From Aurantimonas marina (lineage in GTDB: Bacteria > Pseudomonadota > Alphaproteobacteria > Rhizobiales > Rhizobiaceae): a stretch of DNA of 64,000 nucleotides. Under the pieces are notes generated by a model, which saw only the letters and a program-made list of their open reading frames with translations, made no database searches and had not been told where the DNA came from. This document shows, in pieces, positions 56,477-64,000 of the stretch. Within the stretch, counting starts at the first letter, position 1, and every line of letters starts with the position of its first letter. The position numbers were made by a program, and so were the translations under genes. The DNA lies in assembly GCF_017183135.1 (NCBI RefSeq), contig NZ_JADDXW010000009.1, positions 62,001 through 126,000 of the forward strand, in the 5' to 3' direction.

Positions 56477-57640
56477 TCACGCATCTCCTTCCAGCGCGAC
56501 CACTTCGACCTTGCGGTTGCGATAGACGAGGGCGGTCTCGCCTTGCAGCAGCCCGAGCGCCCGTTCGCCGAAAATCTCCCTGCGCCAGCCCGACATTGCC
56601 GCGATTCCGGCTTCCTCACCCTTCCAGGCAAGTTTTTCCAGGTCGTCACCCGAAGCGATCATCTTGGCCGCGACGCCCTTTTCCTCGACGACGATCTTCA
56701 GCAGGACCTTGAGGAATTCGACCGCCGCCGCGGTGCCCTCGGGCAGTTGCCGCGAGCGGGGGATGGGGGGCAGGTCCGATTTCGGCACTGCCAATGCCCG
56801 GCCCACTGCCGCGATGATCTCCCGTCCGGCGGCACTGCGTTCGAATCCCTTCGGGATCGTCCGCAGGCGGCCGAGTGCCTGCTCGTCTCTCGGTTGCTGC
56901 TGGGCGATCTCGTAAATCGCATCGTCCTTGAGGATACGCCCGCGCGGCTTGTCGAGATCGCGCGCTTCGCGTTCGCGCCAAGCGGCGAGTTCCTTCATCA
57001 CCTGCAGTTCGATCGGTTTGCGTACCCGCAGCTTCAACCGCTTCCAGGCATCGTCCGGGTGCAGGTCGTAGGTGGCCGGGTCCGCCAGGATCGCCATTTC
57101 CTCGGCCAGCCAGTGACTGCGGTCGTCGGCCTCCAACTGCCTGGACAACTCGCGATAGACGTCGCGCAGATAGGTGACGTCGGCAAGCGCATAGGTCAGC
57201 TGTTGTTCGCTGAGTGGGCGGCGGCGCCAGTCGGTGAAACGCGACGTCTTGTCGATTCGTCCATCGGTGGTCCGGGCAACCAGTTGGTCATAGGCGATCG
57301 ATTCGCCAAAACCGCAGACCATGGCGGCAACCTGGGTGTCGAAAAGCGGCACTGGCAGGATGCCGCCGAGCTTGTAGACGATCTCCAGATCCTGCCGCGC
57401 CGCGTGGAACACCTTCACCACGCTCTCGTCGGCCATCAGGTCGAAGAACGGCGCCAGGTCGATGCCGCCGGCGAGCGGGTCCACCAGCACGGCGAGATCT
57501 TCCGACGCCATCTGGATGAGGCAGAGCTCCGGCCAGAAGGTCGTCTCGCGGATGAACTCGGTGTCGACGGTGATGTATTCGGCGTTGGCGAGGTCGGAGC
57601 AGGCCTTGGCAAGGTCCGCGGTCGTGGTGATCATTTGCAT
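56477..57640 (-). CDS. rnd: Ribonuclease D
   Basis: 3'-5' exoribonuclease for tRNA and stable-RNA maturation. The 387-residue protein has the DEDD residues in VDTEFIRE (D26, E28), [11 protein letters not shown] and [13 protein letters not shown], followed by an HRDC domain ([21 protein letters not shown]). AAGGA precedes the ATG. Its stop lies ten bases from that of ppx. Confidence 0.95.
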   Translation of the reverse strand: MQMITTTADLAKACSDLANAEYITVDTEFIRETTFWPELCLIQMASEDLAVLVDPLAGGIDLAPFFDLMADESVVKVFHAARQDLEIVYKLGGILPVPLFDTQVAAMVCGFGESIAYDQLVARTTDGRIDKTSRFTDWRRRPLSEQQLTYALADVTYLRDVYRELSRQLEADDRSHWLAEEMAILADPATYDLHPDDAWKRLKLRVRKPIELQVMKELAAWREREARDLDKPRGRILKDDAIYEIAQQQPRDEQALGRLRTIPKGFERSAAGREIIAAVGRALAVPKSDLPPIPRSRQLPEGTAAAVEFLKVLLKIVVEEKGVAAKMIASGDDLEKLAWKGEEAGIAAMSGWRREIFGERALGLLQGETALVYRNRKVEVVALEGDA

Positions 57641-57705
57641 CCGATATCCTTAGCCCGATCGCGTTGCCGTGCGAAAGGCGGATGCGTCACAACGCCCGCG
57701 AAATC

Positions 57706-57734
57706 TTGACAGGACGAAAGCTGCGTGCGCTTGT
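57706..57734 (+). promoter_or_regulatory. Possible aspS promoter
   Basis: A perfect TTGACA (57706-57711) with a weak GCTTGT after 17 bp (57729-57734), about 85 bp before the aspS start. The -35 is convincing, the -10 is not. Confidence 0.35.
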
Positions 57735-57819
57735 CCCCCGCGATTCAGTCAAGCCGCCAAACCGAGCCTGCGCGCGCCGACGTGCGGCCGGCCCAGGACC
57801 AGATCCAAGAGAGTATGCC

Positions 57820-59607
57820 ATGCACCGCTATCGCAGTCACAGCTGCGCCGCCCTTCGCAAGGACGATGTCGGAAAAACCGTGCGTCTGTCCGGCTGGGCC
57901 CACCGAATCCGGGATCATGGCGGCCTGTTGTTCATCGATCTGCGCGATCATTACGGCTTGACGCAAGTGGTCGTGGATCCCGATTCGCCGGCCTTCGCGG
58001 TGGCGGAAACGGTGCGCGGTGAATGGGTGATCCGCGTCGATGGCGAGGTGAAGGCGCGCTCGGAAGACACCGTCAACGCCAAGCTGCCGACCGGCGCGAT
58101 CGAAGTGTTCGCGCGCGAGATCGAAGTGCTGTCGGTCGCTAAGGAACTGCCGCTGCCGGTGTTTGGCGAGCCGGAGTACCCCGAGGATATTCGGCTGAAA
58201 TACCGCTTTCTCGACCTTCGCCGCGAGACGCTGCACAAGAACATGATGCGGCGCACGCAGATCGTCTCGAAAATGCGCCAGCTGATGGGCGAGGCCGGTT
58301 TCTTCGAGTTCCAGACCCCGATCCTGACGGCCTCCTCCCCGGAGGGCGCGCGCGATTTCCTGGTGCCGTCGCGGCTCCATAACGGCCTGTTCTACGCGCT
58401 GCCGCAGGCGCCGCAGCAATACAAGCAACTGATCATGATGTCGGGCTTCGACCGCTACTTTCAGATCGCGCCATGCTTTCGCGATGAGGACCCGCGCGCC
58501 GACCGGTTCTATGGGGAGTTCTATCAGCTCGACGTCGAGATGAGCTTCGTCGAGCAGGAGGACATCCTGCAAACGATGGAGCCGGTGATCCGAACCGTGT
58601 TCGAGAGCTTCGCCGACGGCAAGCCGGTCAGTCAGACATTTCGGCGGATTCCCTTCGCCGAGTCGGTGCGCAAATACGGCACCGACAAGCCGGACCTTCG
58701 CAATCCGATCGAGATGGAAGGCGTGACCGAGCATTTCGCCGGCTCCGGTTTCAAGGTCTTCGCCAACATGATCGCCAACGATCCGGCGGTCGAGATTTGG
58801 GCGATCCCGGCGAAGACCGGCGGCTCGCGCGCCTTCTGCGACCGGATGAATTCCTGGGCGCAGGGCGAGGGGCAGCCGGGCCTCGGCTATATCTTCTGGC
58901 GCGAGGAGGGGGGCAAACTCGCCGGTGCCGGTCCGCTTGCCAAGAACATCGGCGAGGAGCGGACCGAGGCGCTGCGCACTCAACTCGGCCTGGAAGCTGG
59001 CGACGCCTGCTTCTTCGTCGCCGGGCGGCCGGACGCCTTCGCGGCCTTCGCCGGCGCCGCACGAACGCGGGTCGGCGAGGAACTGAATCTCATCGATCGC
59101 GACCGGTTCGAGCTGGCCTGGATCATCGATTTCCCCTTCTACGAATGGCAGGAGGAGGAAAAGAAGGTCGATTTCGCCCACAATCCCTTCTCGATGCCCC
59201 AGGGTGGCATGGACGCGCTGCAGGGCGACGAACCGCTGGCAATCAAGGCATTCCAGTACGACATCGTCTGCAACGGCTTCGAGATCGCGTCCGGCGGCAT
59301 TCGCAACCACCTACCCGAGACCATGGTGAAGGCTTTCGAGATCGCCGGCTATTCGAAGGCGACGGTGGAAGAGCGCTTCGGCGGTCTCTATCGTGCCTTC
59401 CAGTACGGCGCGCCGCCCCATGGCGGCATGGCGGCGGGCGTCGACCGCATCGTCATGCTTCTGTGCGGGGCCAAGAACCTGCGCGAGATCGCCATGTTCC
59501 CGATGAACCAGCAGGCCCACGATCTTCTGATGGGTGCGCCCAACGAGGCGAGTCCGGCTCAGCTGCGCGAACTCGGCCTGCGCCTGGCGCCGGCGGCGAA
59601 AAACTGA
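57820..59607 (+). CDS. aspS: Aspartyl-tRNA synthetase
   Basis: Class II synthetase. The 595-residue protein has the OB-fold anticodon domain at the start ([23 protein letters not shown]), motif 2 in the [11 protein letters not shown] segment, the bacterial insertion domain and motif 3 in [17 protein letters not shown]. Whether it also charges tRNA-Asn cannot be read from sequence alone. The ATG at 57820 (MHRYRSHSC) matches the family start; the frame runs on to 57664. Confidence 0.96.
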   Translation: MHRYRSHSCAALRKDDVGKTVRLSGWAHRIRDHGGLLFIDLRDHYGLTQVVVDPDSPAFAVAETVRGEWVIRVDGEVKARSEDTVNAKLPTGAIEVFAREIEVLSVAKELPLPVFGEPEYPEDIRLKYRFLDLRRETLHKNMMRRTQIVSKMRQLMGEAGFFEFQTPILTASSPEGARDFLVPSRLHNGLFYALPQAPQQYKQLIMMSGFDRYFQIAPCFRDEDPRADRFYGEFYQLDVEMSFVEQEDILQTMEPVIRTVFESFADGKPVSQTFRRIPFAESVRKYGTDKPDLRNPIEMEGVTEHFAGSGFKVFANMIANDPAVEIWAIPAKTGGSRAFCDRMNSWAQGEGQPGLGYIFWREEGGKLAGAGPLAKNIGEERTEALRTQLGLEAGDACFFVAGRPDAFAAFAGAARTRVGEELNLIDRDRFELAWIIDFPFYEWQEEEKKVDFAHNPFSMPQGGMDALQGDEPLAIKAFQYDIVCNGFEIASGGIRNHLPETMVKAFEIAGYSKATVEERFGGLYRAFQYGAPPHGGMAAGVDRIVMLLCGAKNLREIAMFPMNQQAHDLLMGAPNEASPAQLRELGLRLAPAAKN

Positions 59608-59611
59608 TCGG

Positions 59612-59646
59612 GCGCTCCCCTCCGCGAAAGGCGTGGAGGGGAGTGC
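59612..59646 (+). terminator. GC-rich hairpin after aspS
   Basis: A stem of nine perfect pairs (59615-59623 with 59635-59643), extended to 12 with one G-T pair, begins a few bases after the aspS stop. Only two T residues follow, so it is a weak intrinsic terminator or a stability hairpin. Confidence 0.5.
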
Positions 59647-59689
59647 TTGCCGAATTGGAAATCGGCCCTGTTGAGTTGGCCGCCAGCGC

Positions 59690-60871
59690 TCAATCGTTGG
59701 CGCTGACGGTAAGCGAGAGCACGCTCGGCAGGGTCTGCGGTGCGCCCATCGCCGCGCCGATCAACTGCGTCGCGGGTACCGGATTGGCCGGGTCGATACT
59801 GATTGAAAAGGATTTCGGATCGTTGAGATAGGCCGTCACCGCATCGGTGACGTCCTTTTGGAATTCGGGATTCTGCAGATAGGACAGGAACACCGGCAAC
59901 ATGCCGGTAAGCCCTTGGATCAACTGCTCGCGCGTCTGTCCGTTTTTCCCAGCGTAGTAGTCGAGCAGCTTGCCGGTCAGCGAATCGTCGACGAAGGTAA
60001 TCTCGGCCGAGTTGAGATAGAGCTGCGAGATCAGCCCCATGACCGCCATGCCGGAGGCCTGCTGATTGTCCGGATTGGCGGCCATCTGCTGCTGCAGTTG
60101 CTGCAGCGACTCGATGAAGGCTGGCGTATAGCCCGAAATTCCATAGGTGAAGGACAGGCTGCCAGCGTCCTTCACGTCGATGTCGAATGGATCGAGTTTG
60201 AGGAGGCCGCTGGTGGGGTTCCAGATAGCGGAACCGGCGATTGTGCCGCTCAGCGTGCCGTAACCGACCTCCTGGACCGCTTTCGTGGCTTCGGCGTCTT
60301 CTCCAGTGGTGAGGTCGGCGGTAAAATTGCCGAGATCGAGCTCGGCGGTGAAGGTGCCGTCGTCGCCGATCTCATTGCCGATCGACGCGTCTGCTAGGCT
60401 GAAGACCGTCTTGCCGTCCTTCTCGACGTCGACCGAGCCGATCTTGGCCCCCTCGAAATAGAAGTCGGAGAATGTCATCGCCGCCGGTACGTCGGTTACA
60501 GCCGTGCCGACCAGCTCCATGCCCTCGATCACGATCCCGCTGATGCGCGTGCGCACGCCATCCTGGGTCTCGTCGAAGTCGGGAAACGCGATCCGCTTGA
60601 CGTCCCATCCGTCAGCCGTGGAGCCGGAGACGTTCTCGAATGTAATCTCGGCGACCTTGCCTTTCTCATCAGCTTTCGCCCCCGAGACGCCCTTCAGGAC
60701 GACATTGTCGCCGTCGGCCTCCGCGCTATCGAAAGTCAGCGACATGTTCTGCTTCTGCGCGACGGCCTTGAGCCGCTCGGCAAAGGCCTCGGCGTCGACC
60801 GCGAAAGCCGACGCCGAGCTTAGTAGCAGCAGCGTCGTCGTGGCGATGGAGATGCCTGTTCTGGCGAGCAT
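59690..60871 (-). CDS. Exported protein of unknown function
   Basis: A 393-residue protein with a clear signal peptide (TTTLLLLSSASAFA, cleavage near residue 24). The mature part is acidic, has no cysteine, and shows many short beta-like segments with glycine turns (VVLKGVSGAKADEKGKVAEI, GYGTLSGTIAGSAIW), then a helical Q-rich stretch (FIESLQQLQQQMAANPDNQQ). This suggests a periplasmic or surface beta-rich protein. I do not recognise a named family. Convergent with aspS and divergent from parC. Confidence 0.8.
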   Translation of the reverse strand: MLARTGISIATTTLLLLSSASAFAVDAEAFAERLKAVAQKQNMSLTFDSAEADGDNVVLKGVSGAKADEKGKVAEITFENVSGSTADGWDVKRIAFPDFDETQDGVRTRISGIVIEGMELVGTAVTDVPAAMTFSDFYFEGAKIGSVDVEKDGKTVFSLADASIGNEIGDDGTFTAELDLGNFTADLTTGEDAEATKAVQEVGYGTLSGTIAGSAIWNPTSGLLKLDPFDIDVKDAGSLSFTYGISGYTPAFIESLQQLQQQMAANPDNQQASGMAVMGLISQLYLNSAEITFVDDSLTGKLLDYYAGKNGQTREQLIQGLTGMLPVFLSYLQNPEFQKDVTDAVTAYLNDPKSFSISIDPANPVPATQLIGAAMGAPQTLPSVLSLTVSAND

Positions 60872-61084
60872 GAGAGAACCTTTCGCTTGAAACTGAGCGC
60901 GCTACGGCGCGATGAGAATGTGGGCCGTTGTCGCGCATTATTGTAGGACGGAAGCCCGGTCGCGATAAGGGGAGGTGCGGCGAGCGACGGAATTAAGGCG
61001 TTCGCGCTCGTGGCGTACTGACAAATGCTTGAATAACCACGTTCCGGTGTTGTTCCGGTCGCCCTCGTGTCCTAGACCAGCCCC

Positions 61085-63337
61085 ATGGGCAAGGCTGTAG
61101 AGCCGCCGTCGGGCGGTGGCAACATCGAAGCGATCGACCTGAAGGCGGCACTCGAGGAGCGTTACCTCGCCTATGCGCTGTCGACGATTATGGGCCGGGC
61201 GCTTCCCGACGTCCGTGACGGCCTCAAGCCGGTCCATCGGCGGATTGTTCACGCCATGCGCGTTTTGCGGCTCGATCCTGGCCAAGGCTATAAGAAATGC
61301 GCCCGCATCGTCGGCGACGTCATGGGCAAGTTCCATCCGCACGGAGACGCGTCGATCTATGACGCGCTGGTGCGGCTGAGCCAGGACTTTGCCATCCGCT
61401 ATCCGCTGATCGACGGTCAGGGCAATTTCGGCAATGTCGATGGCGATAGCCCGGCGGCGATGCGCTACACCGAAGCGCGCATGACCGACGTCGCGACGCT
61501 GCTCCTGCGCGGCATCGACGAGGACGCGGTCGATTTTCGCGCGACCTACAATGAGGAGGATCAGGAGCCGATCGTCCTGCCGGGGGCGTTCCCCAATCTC
61601 TTGGCCAACGGCTCGTCAGGCATCGCGGTCGGAATGGCGACGTCGATCCCGCCGCACAACGCCGCCGAACTCTGCGACGCCGCGCTCAAGCTGATCGACA
61701 ATCCGGACGCCTCGACCGATGCGTTGCTACGCTTCGTGCAGGGTCCGGACTTTCCCACCGGCGGCGTGATCGTCGACAGTCCCGCCCAGATCCGCGAAGC
61801 CTACGACAGCGGCCGCGGCTCGTTCCGTGTTCGGGCTCGCTGGGAGACCGAGGACCAGGGCCGCGGCGCCTATGTCGTGGTGGTCACCGAAATCCCGTAC
61901 CAGGTGCAGAAGTCGCGGCTGATCGAAAAGATCGCCGAACTGCTGCAAGCGCGCAAATTGCCGCTGCTGGCCGACATCCGCGACGAATCGGCAGAGGACG
62001 TGCGCGTCGTCATCGAGCCGAAGAGCCGGACCGTCGATCCAGAACTCTTGATGGAATCGCTGTTCCGGCTGACCGATCTGGAATCGCGCATCCCGCTGAA
62101 CATGAACGTCCTGTCCGGCGGCAAGGTGCCGAAGGTCATGTCGCTCAAGGAGGTGCTGGCCGAGTGGCTCGCCCATCAGCGCGAGGTGCTGGTGCGGCGG
62201 GCGCGCTATCGGCTCGGTCAGATCGAGCGGCGGCTGGAGGTGCTGGCCGGCTATCTGATCGCCTTTCTCAACCTCGACGAGGTGATCCGGATCATCCGCG
62301 AGGAGGACGAGCCGAAGGCAGTGCTGATCCGCACCTTCGAACTGACCGACGTGCAGGCCGAGGCAATCCTCAACATGCGCCTTCGCTCCTTGCGCAAGCT
62401 GGAGGAATTCGAGCTCAGACGCGAGTTCGACCGACTCACGGAAGAGAAAGCTGAAAAGGAAGCGCTGCTCGCCTCCGACGACAAGCAATGGTCATCGGTT
62501 GCCGGCGAGATCCGCGAGGTCCGCGAAACCTATTCCAAGAAGACCAAGCTCGGACGCCGCCGCACGCTCTTCGCCGACGCGCCCAACCGGGCTCTCGACG
62601 ACATTGCCGTCGCGCTGATCGAGAAGGAGCCGGTGACCGTCGTTCTGTCCAAAAAGGGATTCCTGCGGGGCATGCGGGGGCATCTGGCGGATTTCTCGAC
62701 ATTGACCTTCAAGGAAGGCGACGGTCTGAAGCTCGCCTTCCATGCGATGACGACCGACAAGCTGGTGTTTCTGTCGACGGGCGGACGGGCGTTCACGCTC
62801 GGCGCCGACAAGCTGCCGGGCGGGCGCGGGCAGGGCGAGCCGATTCGTCTCGCCTTCGACTTCGACGACGAGCAGGACATCGCCATCGCTTTCGTGGCTG
62901 ATCCCGACCGCCGCCGCCTGCTGGTCTCATCCGACGGCAATGGCTTCATCGTCGCGGAGACCGATATGCTGTCGGCGACGCGCAAGGGCAAGCAACTGAT
63001 GAATCTGTCCGGCAAGACCGCGCTGTCGCTGGCACCGACGGTGGGCGATGGCGATCACGTCGCGATCGTCGGCGAGAACCGCAAGCTGCTGGTCTTCCCG
63101 CTGGCGCAGGTAGCGCAGATGGCGCGCGGCAAGGGCGTGCGGCTGCAGCGTTACAAGGATGGCGGGGTCTCGGACGCCAAGGTCTTCCGGATGGCGGGCG
63201 GCCTGGTGTGGTCGGATTCCGCCGGCCGGATGTTTACCCGCTCCGAAGCCGAACTTCTGGAATGGCGCGGCGACCGGGCGCAGGCCGGCCGTCTGGTGCC
63301 GAAGGGCTTTCCGAAGACCAACAAGTTCGAAGGCTGA
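61085..63337 (+). CDS. parC: DNA topoisomerase IV subunit A
   Basis: Decatenates daughter chromosomes together with ParE. The 750-residue protein has the GyrA/ParC breakage-reunion domain with the catalytic Tyr128 in [10 protein letters not shown] and a C-terminal beta-pinwheel domain that lacks the GyrA-box, which favours ParC. In the quinolone-determining region ([16 protein letters not shown]) Ala89 and Asp93 stand where E. coli ParC has Ser80 and Glu84. Start at the ATG at 61085 that opens the frame. Confidence 0.93.
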   Translation: MGKAVEPPSGGGNIEAIDLKAALEERYLAYALSTIMGRALPDVRDGLKPVHRRIVHAMRVLRLDPGQGYKKCARIVGDVMGKFHPHGDASIYDALVRLSQDFAIRYPLIDGQGNFGNVDGDSPAAMRYTEARMTDVATLLLRGIDEDAVDFRATYNEEDQEPIVLPGAFPNLLANGSSGIAVGMATSIPPHNAAELCDAALKLIDNPDASTDALLRFVQGPDFPTGGVIVDSPAQIREAYDSGRGSFRVRARWETEDQGRGAYVVVVTEIPYQVQKSRLIEKIAELLQARKLPLLADIRDESAEDVRVVIEPKSRTVDPELLMESLFRLTDLESRIPLNMNVLSGGKVPKVMSLKEVLAEWLAHQREVLVRRARYRLGQIERRLEVLAGYLIAFLNLDEVIRIIREEDEPKAVLIRTFELTDVQAEAILNMRLRSLRKLEEFELRREFDRLTEEKAEKEALLASDDKQWSSVAGEIREVRETYSKKTKLGRRRTLFADAPNRALDDIAVALIEKEPVTVVLSKKGFLRGMRGHLADFSTLTFKEGDGLKLAFHAMTTDKLVFLSTGGRAFTLGADKLPGGRGQGEPIRLAFDFDDEQDIAIAFVADPDRRRLLVSSDGNGFIVAETDMLSATRKGKQLMNLSGKTALSLAPTVGDGDHVAIVGENRKLLVFPLAQVAQMARGKGVRLQRYKDGGVSDAKVFRMAGGLVWSDSAGRMFTRSEAELLEWRGDRAQAGRLVPKGFPKTNKFEG

Positions 63338-63394
63338 GCTCGCCGCACATTGCGTCGGCTCGACAGGTGGCTGGGTTAGCGCCTGCCGCTCCCG

Positions 63395-64000
63395 TCACAC
63401 GTGGCGGGATGCGACCGCGATGCTGCGCCTCCGGGAGCGCCGCGCGCGGCCGAGTTCGACGAGCGAGTGCACCACGAGCGTTCCGACGACGACGATGCCG
63501 CCGGCAAGCGCCAGATCCGTTGGCCGCTCGGCGAACACCATCCAGACCCAGACGGGCGCGAGCACGGTCTCGACCAGATAGGCCATGGACACGATCGGCG
63601 CCGGCACGAACATCGGCCCGAGCGCGAGGCAGATCAACGCGATGGGAATGATCACCGCGCCATTCAGCGCCAGCCAACCGATCGCTTCGGAATGGATGCC
63701 CTCGGCCGCGACGAAGGGGGCGGCGATCAGCGCCGGCAGGAAGGCGCCGAGCGCCGCGGCGTAACGCATGTCGGTGCGGCTGCGTCGGGCAAGCGTGATC
63801 GCGAGGGCGATGAGGAAGGCGGTGGCGAGCGCGGCGAGGTCGCCCATCCAGTTACCGGTCTCGAAGCCGGCTCCGATGATCAGCAGAACGCCGAAGAGGG
63901 TTGCGGGAATGGCCAGCAGCGTCGGTGTCGACGGCCGCTCGCCGACCAGCCGCCAGGACAGGATCGCCGAAAACATCGGATTGAAGGCAAGGATGAAGAC
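63395..64000 (-). CDS. EamA/DMT-family transporter (5' end beyond the window)
   Basis: The frame is open from the right window edge (VFILAFNPMFSAILSW) to the stop, giving about 201 residues of the C-terminal two thirds. It shows about seven membrane helices and the second EamA repeat ending in VETVLAPVWVWMVFAERPTDL, then a basic tail. Drug/metabolite transporters of this type export small molecules; substrate unknown. Convergent with parC. Confidence 0.85.
   Translation of the reverse strand, partial: VFILAFNPMFSAILSWRLVGERPSTPTLLAIPATLFGVLLIIGAGFETGNWMGDLAALATAFLIALAITLARRSRTDMRYAAALGAFLPALIAAPFVAAEGIHSEAIGWLALNGAVIIPIALICLALGPMFVPAPIVSMAYLVETVLAPVWVWMVFAERPTDLALAGGIVVVGTLVVHSLVELGRARRSRRRSIAVASRHV

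Noticed and set aside
56840-56865. tRNA-like TTCGAATCCC string
   Set aside because: It is inside the rnd coding sequence and has no acceptor, D or anticodon arm around it.
57745-59310. 521-codon minus-strand open frame
   Set aside because: Antisense shadow of aspS; the plus strand encodes all class II synthetase motifs.
1-64000. CRISPR array, insertion sequence, prophage or biosynthetic cluster
   Set aside because: Scanning found no regularly spaced repeats, transposase, integrase, phage gene or synthetase modules; gene content is conserved chromosome apart from the short accessory stretch.

Overview
The window is a stretch of high-GC chromosome from an alphaproteobacterium, most likely of the order Hyphomicrobiales (Rhizobiales). 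That rests on gene order: psd-pssA, then purF-cvpA-radA-alr-dnaB-rplI-(DUF2232)-rpsR-rpsF, then fabD-fabG-acpP-fabF-mltG-yicC-gmk facing rsmA-pdxA-surA-lptD-lptG-lptF, then moaE-moaD-pgsA-uvrC, and purN-purM facing a CDP-alcohol transferase-perM-hdaA-ppk-ppx run with rnd convergent. It also rests on lineage features such as the tailed bL9 and bS6 proteins, Omp25-type porin-like proteins and HdaA. Genus cannot be fixed from the sequence alone. No rRNA, tRNA, CRISPR array, insertion sequence or prophage was recognised.

Layout. 1-2.5 kb: phosphatidylethanolamine synthesis (psd, pssA) convergent with an SDR. 2.6-13.6 kb: a long minus-strand housekeeping block covering purine entry (purF), recombination and replication (radA, dnaB), cell wall (alr), a cyclopropane-fatty-acid synthase and the rpsF-rpsR-rplI ribosomal operon. 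14-16.2 kb: a PAS-GGDEF-EAL protein. 16.3-22.6 kb: plus-strand fatty-acid synthesis genes and mltG-yicC-gmk. 22.6-30.3 kb: the minus-strand LPS-export/outer-membrane operon lptF-lptG-lptD-surA-pdxA-rsmA. 30.6-34.5 kb: pepA-holC and a convergent ABC-F ATPase. 34.6-35.2 kb: a vapBC toxin-antitoxin pair with its own palindromic operator. 35.4-39.5 kb: ndk, moaED, pgsA, uvrC. 39.9-46.9 kb: an accessory stretch with an Omp25-like protein, a GST, a secreted four-cysteine protein, rlmJ, an old-yellow-enzyme reductase, a solitary molybdopterin oxidoreductase and a PACE efflux protein. 47-48.2 kb: a scar holding a frameshifted remnant of the purN 3' end and an omp gene broken by an in-frame TAG. 48.2-60.9 kb: purN/purM and, divergently, CDP-alcohol transferase, perM, hdaA, ppk, ppx; then rnd, aspS and an exported protein of unknown function. 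61-64 kb: parC and a DMT transporter cut by the window end.

How the genes work together. Three envelope modules sit close together: phospholipid synthesis (psd/pssA, pgsA, a second CDP-alcohol transferase, cfa), fatty-acid elongation (fabD/G/acpP/F) and LPS transport (lptF/G/D, surA). DNA maintenance is represented by dnaB, holC, radA, uvrC, parC and hdaA. Purine synthesis is split between purF and purMN. Most of the window is ordinary conserved chromosome. The least ordinary parts are the purN/omp scar at 47-48.2 kb, the structured leader in front of rpsF, the vapBC insertion and two exported proteins of unknown function. No convincing new multi-gene system was found.
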